Shown one piece after another: positions 32,002-37,548 of a stretch of 37,548 bases of DNA. Position 1 is the stretch's first letter. Each line of letters begins with the position of its first letter. The position numbers and the translations under genes are program-made. Origin of the DNA: Methylobacterium sp. J-030 (GTDB taxonomy: Bacteria; Pseudomonadota; Alphaproteobacteria; Rhizobiales; Beijerinckiaceae). The stretch is taken from contig NZ_JAKSYM010000190.1 of the NCBI RefSeq assembly GCF_022829545.1, forward strand, positions 1 through 37,548, written 5' to 3'. The notes under the pieces were generated by a model. That model did not search any database and was not told the origin of the DNA. It saw only the letters and a list, made by a program, of their open reading frames with translations.

Positions 32002-33753
32002 TTATCGCCGTCGGGCTTCGACACGCCCGCGCCGAACCACCCTGGCGAGGGCTCGCGATAGTTGCTCCACCGAGTACGGCTTCTGGATCAGGTTGAAGCC
32101 GTGAACGCCCTCCTGGGCGAGCACGTGGCTGTAGCCCGAGGTGAGCACGACAGGTAGGCCAGGCAGGCGTCGCTCCAGCTCCCGGGCCAAGGCGACGCCG
32201 CCCATGCCCGGCATGACCACGTCGGAGAACACCGCATCGAAGCGGAACGGGATCCGCTCGATCTCCACCAGGGCTTCCTCGGCATTCGTCGCCCACACGG
32301 TCCGATGGCCCAGATCCTCGAGAATCTGCGTAGCGAAGCGGCCGACTTCGAGGTTGTCCTCGACGACGAGGATGCACAGGCTGATGCCTTCGAGGTCGCG
32401 CTCATCGATGGGCGGCTTCTCGGTCGTCCCGGACGCCGCCTCGACCTGCGGCAGGTAGAGGGTAAAGGTCGTCCCCGCGCCCGGCTGGCTCACCACATCG
32501 ACGTCACCGCCGGACTGCTTGGCGAAGCCGAACACCTGCGACAGCCCGAGACCGGTGCCCTTTCCGATTTCCTTGGTGGTGTAGAACGGCTCGAAGATCC
32601 GCGGCAGCACGTCGGGGGCGATCCCGATGCCCGTATCGGACAGCGACACGGCCGCGAAGGTGCAGCGCGACCCCGCATGGCCGCGGATCGCCGGCATCGG
32701 CCGCCCGCCCACGAGCTTGAGGGTCAGGGTGCCCTGTCCGCCCATCGCGTCCCGGGCGTTGACCGCCATGTTGATCAGGGCCGTCTCGAACTGGCTGAGA
32801 TCCGCCCGGATGTAGCAGAGTTCGTCCGGGATCCGGGCATCGACGGTGATCCGCGCGCCGGTGACCGAATCGAGCATCTCGGCAACGGCGCGCAGCGACG
32901 TACCGACGTCGAATACCTCCGGCCGCAGGGCCTGACGGCGCGCGAAGGCGAGGAGCTGCCCGGTGAGCTTGGCCGCGCGATCCACCGTGTCGGAGATCGC
33001 CTCCACGTAGCGGCGGCGCCGTTCCTCGGGGAGATCGGGGCGCTTGAGCAGGTCGGTGGACGACTTGATGACGGTGAGCAGGTTGTTGAAATCGTGCGCC
33101 ACGCCACCTGTGAGCTGGCCGACCGCTTCCAGCTTCTGCGACTGGCGCAGGGCTTCCTCGACGCGCTCGCGCTCCACGCTCTCGGACTGCAGACGGGCAT
33201 GCGCCTCGGCGAGGGCCCGGACGTTGCGCCGTTGCTCGGTCAGATCGGTCAGGACCCCGCAGAGCAGCGCCTGATCGGTCTGGCTCTCGAAACGGCTGAG
33301 GGAGAGGAAGGTCGCACGCTCGGCTCCTGCCCCCTCCTTGAGCTCGATCTCTTCACGCACGGGCGTGGTCATCGCCCGTTGGACCAGTTGGTCGAGGTCG
33401 GTGTCCCCCCGGATGAAACTGCGCAGGGGGCGCCCGACCAGCCGTTCCTGCGCTTCGCCGAGCATGTCGGCCAAGCGCCGGTTGCAATAGAGCAGGGTGC
33501 CGTCGAGCCCGAGGGTGAAGGCCCCTTCCTGGATCTGCTCGATCAGGACCCGGTACGGCCGGTCGGCGTTCTCCAATGTGTAGACGAGGCGCTCGTGGTT
33601 CGGGCCCTCCACCACCACGGCGTCGAAATCGCCGCGCCGGATCGCGGCAAGCGTCTCCTCGCTCTCTTCCAGACGTGCTTCGAGTTCCCGGATGTGGGCG
33701 CGGTAGGCCTCGGGGCTCGGCTCGTCGCCGGGCAGCAAAGCGTCGACGCTCAT
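32002..33753 (-). CDS. Hybrid histidine kinase (PAS-HK-receiver) of the Kai operon
   Basis: A 583-residue soluble protein with no membrane helix. An N-terminal coiled coil (residues about 15-40) precedes a PAS domain (about 65-175; VLIEQIQEGAFTLGLDGTLL). The kinase phosphorylated histidine is His220 in GGVAHDFNNLL; the ATPase lobe has the N box NMAVNARDAM (Asn328, Asn332), DTGIGI and GTGLGLS. A C-terminal receiver domain (about 457-575) has the acidic pair in VVEDN, the acceptor Asp511 in FSDVVMPG and Lys558. Its ATG overlaps the second kaiB stop by four bases. Unlike cyanobacterial SasA it has no KaiB-like sensor domain. It is probably the output of the Kai module. Confidence 0.92.
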   Translation of the reverse strand: MSVDALLPGDEPSPEAYRAHIRELEARLEESEETLAAIRRGDFDAVVVEGPNHERLVYTLENADRPYRVLIEQIQEGAFTLGLDGTLLYCNRRLADMLGEAQERLVGRPLRSFIRGDTDLDQLVQRAMTTPVREEIELKEGAGAERATFLSLSRFESQTDQALLCGVLTDLTEQRRNVRALAEAHARLQSESVERERVEEALRQSQKLEAVGQLTGGVAHDFNNLLTVIKSSTDLLKRPDLPEERRRRYVEAISDTVDRAAKLTGQLLAFARRQALRPEVFDVGTSLRAVAEMLDSVTGARITVDARIPDELCYIRADLSQFETALINMAVNARDAMGGQGTLTLKLVGGRPMPAIRGHAGSRCTFAAVSLSDTGIGIAPDVLPRIFEPFYTTKEIGKGTGLGLSQVFGFAKQSGGDVDVVSQPGAGTTFTLYLPQVEAASGTTEKPPIDERDLEGISLCILVVEDNLEVGRFATQILEDLGHRTVWATNAEEALVEIERIPFRFDAVFSDVVMPGMGGVALARELERRLPGLPVVLTSGYSHVLAQEGVHGFNLIQKPYSVEQLSRALARVVRRGRVEARRR

Positions 33754-34070
33754 CGCTCCGCCTCGGCAGCCGAAGGGATGTTGAGGCCGCGCAGGATCCG
33801 CTCCGCGTCCAGCAAATCGCCCGCGACGCGCCGCTCCGGCTGCGGTGCGATCTTCAGCAGGATCGGGGCGGCCACGATCCCGTCGCGCGCGGCGAGATCG
33901 GGCTGCTGGTAGATGTCGACGATCTCCAGCTCGTACCGGCCGGCGAAGTGCGCCTCGCAGATTCGGCGCACCGACTCGACCGCGCGCAACGAGCGCGGCG
34001 CGGTCCCGGCGACGAACAACCTGAAGCGATAGCGATCCGCGGTGTCCGGGCGGTCGACGGATCGGCTCAA
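33750..34070 (-). CDS. kaiB: KaiB-family protein, divergent second copy
   Basis: A 106-residue KaiB-fold protein: [60 protein letters not shown], then [21 protein letters not shown]. The thioredoxin-like N-terminal half is well kept. The C-terminal half, which refolds in cyanobacterial KaiB, is less conserved: [11 protein letters not shown] replaces the usual LPxPxRxIIGDL. KaiB binds the first ring of KaiC. This copy is the more diverged of the two and may have a different partner. It overlaps both neighbours by four bases (ATGA). Confidence 0.9.
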   Translation of the reverse strand: MSRSVDRPDTADRYRFRLFVAGTAPRSLRAVESVRRICEAHFAGRYELEIVDIYQQPDLAARDGIVAAPILLKIAPQPERRVAGDLLDAERILRGLNIPSAAEAER

Positions 34071-34408
34071 GGCTCGTCCGCCCTTCGACGGATATCGAGA
34101 CCGACCAGAACCTTATCGGTGTTCGACAGATCGCCGATGATGCGCTTCAGGGGGGAGGGGAGGCGGCGAACCAGGGTTGGGATGGCCAGGATCTGGTCGC
34201 CGGCCGCAAGCTGCGGGTTCTTCATGAGGTCGACGACCTCGATATCGTAGCGCCCCGCCAGGTGGTCCTCGCAGAATCGCTTGAGGTTCGCCATCGCGGT
34301 GACCGACTTCGCCGTCTGCCCGGCGACGTAGAGGCGCAGGTGATAGTGGCCCGGATCGCGGTCCGGATCCGTGTCGGGTGACGGGTCTTCCGAAGTCGCC
34401 TCGCTCAT
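34067..34408 (-). CDS. kaiB: KaiB-family clock protein, canonical copy
   Basis: A 113-residue KaiB. After an acidic 20-residue N-terminal tail ([13 protein letters not shown]), it follows canonical Kai[86 protein letters not shown]. The [10 protein letters not shown] and [13 protein letters not shown] parts match cyanobacterial KaiB nearly position by position, so fold-switching and binding to KaiC are plausible. It follows kaiC with a four-base overlap and precedes the second kaiB in the same way, so the proteins should be made together. Confidence 0.94.
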   Translation of the reverse strand: MSEATSEDPSPDTDPDRDPGHYHLRLYVAGQTAKSVTAMANLKRFCEDHLAGRYDIEVVDLMKNPQLAAGDQILAIPTLVRRLPSPLKRIIGDLSNTDKVLVGLDIRRRADEP

Positions 34409-36093
34409 TCCGCCGCCCTCCGCCGTGCGATCAGCTCCCGCCGCTCGACCTCATCTGCCGCCATCCGCCACTCGTCGTCGGCGCGCAGACGTGCCTCCTC
34501 GTCCTCTGCGGCCTCCAGGCTGGCCCGAAGCTCCTCGAGCTGACGGTCGAGGGCCGCCCGACGACGGACAACCTCGCGGAGCCGCCGTTTGTTCTCTTGC
34601 TGGCGCCGCTGCGCCTCCGCCTGCTCACGGGCTTCCTGAACGATGCGGGCGGTACCCGTGAGCACCCCCGCCGTTCCGATATAGGCGTCGATCAGACGGA
34701 TACCGCCGGACGACATGAGAAACTCGCGGATCTGGTTGGAGTGGCTCATGCCGCGCGCCTTGATCACGTAAAGCGTCCGCGTGCGCTCTCCGTTCGCTTC
34801 CATGTTCTGGAGCTTGACCCAGGCATCCATCAGCGACGACACGCCGAGGTCGTGATCGGTGATGAGCGAGCCGTCGCTCCGAAGGGTCGTGAAGATCGCC
34901 GTGATGCCGCGGGTCTTGATCAGGTCGATGATGCGCAGGAGCGCGGCCTGCAATTCGGTGGCCGGTCCGCGCAGCGCGGAGATCGGATCGATCATGACCA
35001 GATCCGGCCGGAACTGGTCGAGGTCGCGGTGTATCCGGGCGAGGTGCGTTTCGAGACCGTAGAGGCTCGGCCGCGCCGCCTCGAAGCGGAGCAGGCCGCT
35101 CTTCGAATGCGCGTCGAGATCGAGCCCGATCGAGGCCGCGTTGCGGGCGATCTGACCGCCGCTCTCCTCGAATGCGAAGATGAGACAGCGCTCGCCGCGC
35201 CGGCAGGCGGCATCGACCATCGAGGCGGCCAGCATGGTCTTGCCGGTGCCCGACGTACCGGAGACCAGGATGCTCGAACCGCGATAGAAGCCCCCCGGTC
35301 CCAGCATGGCGTCGAGCCCGTCGATGCCCGTGAAGATCAGGCCGGTCGGCCCCGCATAGTCGAGCTCGGCCGAGGTCACCGGCAGGACGCTGATTCCCGC
35401 ATGATCGATCAGGAACGGGAACTCGTTGGTTCCATGCGCCGAGCCCCGATACTTGACCACGCGCAGGCGCCGCGTGGTGATCTGGTCGTCGACCCGGTTG
35501 TCGAGCAGGACGACGCAATCGGAGACGTACTCTTCCAGACCCTGCCGGGTGAGCTGGCCTTCGCCACGCTCACCGGTGATGATCGCGGTCAGGCCGCGAT
35601 CCTTGATCCAGCCGAACAGCCGGCGCAGCTCCGCGCGCAACAGCGAGGGGTCCGTGAACCCGGCGAACAGTGTCTCGATCGTGTCGAGGACGACCCGCTT
35701 CGCGCCGATGCTGTCCACCGCGAAGCCGAGGCGGATGAACAGGCCTTCGAGATCATACTCGCCCGTCTCCTCGATCTCGCTGCGCTCCACCCGGACGTGA
35801 TCGATGGCGAGCTTGCCCTGCGCCACGAGCCCGTCGAGGTCGAAGCCCAAGGAGGCGACGTTGGCGGCGAGATCCTCGGCCCGCTCCTCGAAGCTCATGA
35901 ACACGCCGGGCTCGCCGTACCGGGTCGCGCCGTTGACCAGGAAGGTCGTAGCGAAAAGGGTCTTCCCACACCCTGCCGAACCGCAGAACAGGGAAGGCCG
36001 CCCGGCCGGGAGACCGCCGAAAGTCAGATCGTCGAAGCCTTCGATGCCTGTGGGTGCTTTCGGCAGAGGCTGGGTGACACGTTGGTCGGGCAC
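34405..36093 (-). CDS. kaiC: KaiC-family clock ATPase
   Basis: A 562-residue two-domain KaiC from a GTG at 36093 (VPDQRVTQ); the open frame runs further upstream but only as low-complexity sequence. CI domain: Walker A GSAGCGKT (38-45), catalytic glutamates FEE (69-70). CII domain: Walker A GTSGTGKT (279-286), FEES (309-310), and Ser419-Ser420 at the position of the S431/T432 phosphosites of Synechococcus KaiC. After [19 protein letters not shown] a charged coiled-coil tail runs from about 483 to 562, where the KaiA-binding end would be. It hydrolyses ATP and probably autophosphorylates as a hexamer. First gene of a four-gene operon. Confidence 0.95.
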   Translation of the reverse strand: MPDQRVTQPLPKAPTGIEGFDDLTFGGLPAGRPSLFCGSAGCGKTLFATTFLVNGATRYGEPGVFMSFEERAEDLAANVASLGFDLDGLVAQGKLAIDHVRVERSEIEETGEYDLEGLFIRLGFAVDSIGAKRVVLDTIETLFAGFTDPSLLRAELRRLFGWIKDRGLTAIITGERGEGQLTRQGLEEYVSDCVVLLDNRVDDQITTRRLRVVKYRGSAHGTNEFPFLIDHAGISVLPVTSAELDYAGPTGLIFTGIDGLDAMLGPGGFYRGSSILVSGTSGTGKTMLAASMVDAACRRGERCLIFAFEESGGQIARNAASIGLDLDAHSKSGLLRFEAARPSLYGLETHLARIHRDLDQFRPDLVMIDPISALRGPATELQAALLRIIDLIKTRGITAIFTTLRSDGSLITDHDLGVSSLMDAWVKLQNMEANGERTRTLYVIKARGMSHSNQIREFLMSSGGIRLIDAYIGTAGVLTGTARIVQEAREQAEAQRRQQENKRRLREVVRRRAALDRQLEELRASLEAAEDEEARLRADDEWRMAADEVERRELIARRRAAE

Positions 36094-36307
36094 GATGCGG
36101 GCTGTCCTAGACGTCTCGGGCGGAGGACGGAGCTGGAGCGGTTTGCAATCCGAAGGCGTGCCGGCAGTCGGATGCGACACGCACGCCGGGTAGAAGATCG
36201 GCCCCGACCCGGTATGGCAACGCTGCCCGCGGCGCAATATGGGGCGGAACGCCGGCAGCCTGCGGTTGCGATACGGCGGCACGCCCGCGAAGCTGGAGTC
36301 GGTAGCC
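36094..36307. promoter_or_regulatory. Divergent promoter region of the Kai operon
   Basis: This 214-base spacer separates the leftward kaiC (GTG 36093) and the rightward methyltransferase gene (ATG 36308), and must carry promoters for both. I found no GGAAC-type stress promoter reading toward kaiC and no strong sigma-70 elements. The position of the transcription start is not visible. Confidence 0.35.
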
Positions 36308-36931
36308 ATGCTGGGCTGGGAAATCGATCGGGATGCCCTGACGGCACCCGCCGTCGCGCGCAATCGCGACGCGATCCTCGACGTCCTGCGTCGCGTGCTT
36401 CCGGTGCGGGGCACCGTGCTGGAGATCGCCAGCGGATCCGGCGAGCACGCGATCCACTTCGCCGCAGCGCTGCCGGGCCTGACATGGCTTCCGAGCGATC
36501 CCGAGCCGGAAGCCCGGCGCAGCGTCGCGGCCCATACCGGCCGGGCCGGGCTCGGCAACATCCTGCCCCCACTTACCCTCGACGCACGTGCCGCGTCCTG
36601 GCCGGTCGGCCGCGTCGATGCGATCGTCTGCATCAACATGATCCACATCGCACCCTGGACCGCGACGGAAGGGCTCATGGCCGGCGCCGGGCGAGCCCTG
36701 TCCGCGGGCGGAATTCTGTTCCTGTACGGGCCGTTCCGCGAGGGCGGGCATCATACGGCTGATAGCAACGCCGCCTTCGACGAATCCCTGCGCGCCCGCG
36801 ATCCGGACTGGGGGGTGCGTGATCGCGAGGCCGTGACCGCGGAGGCCGCGCGGCATGGGCTGATCGCCGCCGAGCGCATGGCGATGCCGGCCAACAACCT
36901 GAGCCTAACCTTCCGACGCGCCGAACGATGA
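36308..36931 (+). CDS. DUF938 SAM-dependent methyltransferase
   Basis: A 207-residue protein. The SAM-binding motif is VLEIASGSGEHAIHFAAALP; the second strand ends in LPSDPEPEARRS; VDAIVCINMIHIAPW is the motif IV region; ILFLYGPFREGGHHTADSNAAFDESLRARDPDWGVRD is diagnostic for DUF938. It is cytoplasmic; the substrate is unknown. The ATG at 36308 has GGAG nine bases ahead; an earlier in-frame start (36239) would add 23 basic residues. It diverges from kaiC, so a shared regulatory region is possible. Confidence 0.87.
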   Translation: MLGWEIDRDALTAPAVARNRDAILDVLRRVLPVRGTVLEIASGSGEHAIHFAAALPGLTWLPSDPEPEARRSVAAHTGRAGLGNILPPLTLDARAASWPVGRVDAIVCINMIHIAPWTATEGLMAGAGRALSAGGILFLYGPFREGGHHTADSNAAFDESLRARDPDWGVRDREAVTAEAARHGLIAAERMAMPANNLSLTFRRAER

Positions 36932-37049
36932 GGCGCTCTCCGTCACGCTTTCGCGAAACTGTACATTGAATTCAGGCAAGCGCGTGTTGCACACTCGTGC
37001 CATGACCCCGATGCGGCGGAAAAGCCGCGCGGGCCGCAGGAGGAAGCCC

Positions 37050-37548
37050 ATGCCGATGGAACGCAGCGTTTCGAGCCGGGCCCTCGCCCTGCTCGCAGTG
37101 GCCGGACTTGTCGGAAGCGGACCGGCGCAAGCCGCCGACCCGATCAGGATCGGCGTGATCGCCGAGGCGCAGTCGGTGGTCGGGGCCTCGATCCCGCAGG
37201 CGGTCCAGCTCGCCGCCGACGAGATCAACGCCAAGGGCGGGGTCGATGGCCGGCAGATCCAGGTCGTCACCTACGATGACAAGAGTTCCGCATCCTACGC
37301 GGTCCGGGCGTTCCAGCGGGCGGGGTCCGAGGACAAGGTCAACCTCGTCATCGCCAGCTACATCCCCGAGGTGGTGCTGGCGCTGATGCCCTGGGCGGCC
37401 CGGCCCCAGACCCCGCTGATCACCCCCGGCGCTGCCGCCAACGAGTTCAGCCTGGCGCTTCATAAGGACATCGCGCGCAAAAAACATACTTTCCACGGCT
37501 ACCCTACGTCAGCGGCCTCGGCCAATCAGCCTTTCGACTCGACCAACG
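37050..37548 (+). CDS. Periplasmic substrate-binding protein of an ABC transporter (5' part)
   Basis: The first 166 codons of a gene that continues past the right edge. ATG 37050 has AGGAGGA (37039-37045) ahead of it. A Sec signal peptide (SRALALLAVAGLVGSGPAQA, cleavage near AQA-AD) leads into IRIGVIAEAQSVVGASIPQAVQLAADEINAKGGVDGRQIQVVTYDD, the start of the type 1 periplasmic binding fold used by branched-chain amino acid and amide uptake systems. The Leu-Ile-Val-type pattern ITPGAAANEFS follows. The ligand cannot be told from this part. The permease and ATPase genes would be expected to the right. Confidence 0.88.
   Translation, partial: MPMERSVSSRALALLAVAGLVGSGPAQAADPIRIGVIAEAQSVVGASIPQAVQLAADEINAKGGVDGRQIQVVTYDDKSSASYAVRAFQRAGSEDKVNLVIASYIPEVVLALMPWAARPQTPLITPGAAANEFSLALHKDIARKKHTFHGYPTSAASANQPFDSTN

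Noticed and set aside
34378..36762. A 794-codon open frame on the plus strand opposite kaiC
   Set aside because: It mirrors the kaiC frame; long antisense frames are expected in GC-rich genes. Its product is low-complexity with no family pattern, while the minus strand gives a textbook KaiC.

Overview
The window is GC-rich double-stranded bacterial DNA. Its gene content (hpf-ptsN pair, GapR-like DUF2312 protein, DUF3108, DUF2852, MJ0042/DUF3426-type zinc-ribbon protein next to ftsEX, osmoregulated periplasmic glucan genes, Tat-type leaders) points to an alphaproteobacterium of the order Hyphomicrobiales, most likely Methylobacterium or a close relative. The genus is an inference from protein resemblance alone; no marker gene in the window settles it.

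Positions 1-6451 are the right-hand end of an integrated element (prophage or genomic island). About fourteen small genes run almost entirely rightward, most overlapping by 1-4 bases. Recognisable members are an ASCH-domain protein, a DUF5131 (phage Gp37/Gp68) protein, a GapR-like DNA-binding protein, an excisionase-like helix-turn-helix protein and a tyrosine integrase. The integrase ends 36 bases before the 3' end of an intact tRNA-Gln(CTG), the usual arrangement for a tRNA-targeting integrase. The other element end lies to the left of the window.

From 6452 onward the region reads as chromosomal backbone. It holds tRNA-Gln and tRNA-Ser(TGA), an exported amidohydrolase, a small KGG-type basic protein, two small membrane proteins, an orphan ATP-grasp protein, tex, and a leftward glucan operon (opgG, opgH, a DUF3108 protein, a 52-residue membrane protein). 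Divergent from that operon are hpf, ptsN and a small secreted protein. Next come the leftward ftsE-ftsX pair and an ElyC/SanA-type DUF218 protein, with a divergent zinc-ribbon protein, then an AraC-type regulator, a family 2 glycosyltransferase, an exported thioredoxin-like protein, a TetR-type regulator, a DUF2852 protein, a chemotaxis receptor and upp.

The most interesting block is 32002-36093: a leftward operon kaiC - kaiB - kaiB - hybrid histidine kinase in which each junction is a 4-base stop/start overlap. The KaiC has two complete ATPase domains, an SS pair at the position of the cyanobacterial S431/T432 phosphosites, and a charged coiled-coil tail. No kaiA is present. This looks like a KaiA-less timer or stress-signalling module whose output is a soluble PAS-kinase-receiver protein. 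A SAM-dependent methyltransferase (DUF938) diverges from it, and the window ends inside a periplasmic binding-protein gene.

Two intergenic regions (about 24130-24240 and 30830-30960) are conspicuously AT-rich against the GC-rich background. No transposase, CRISPR array or rRNA was seen.
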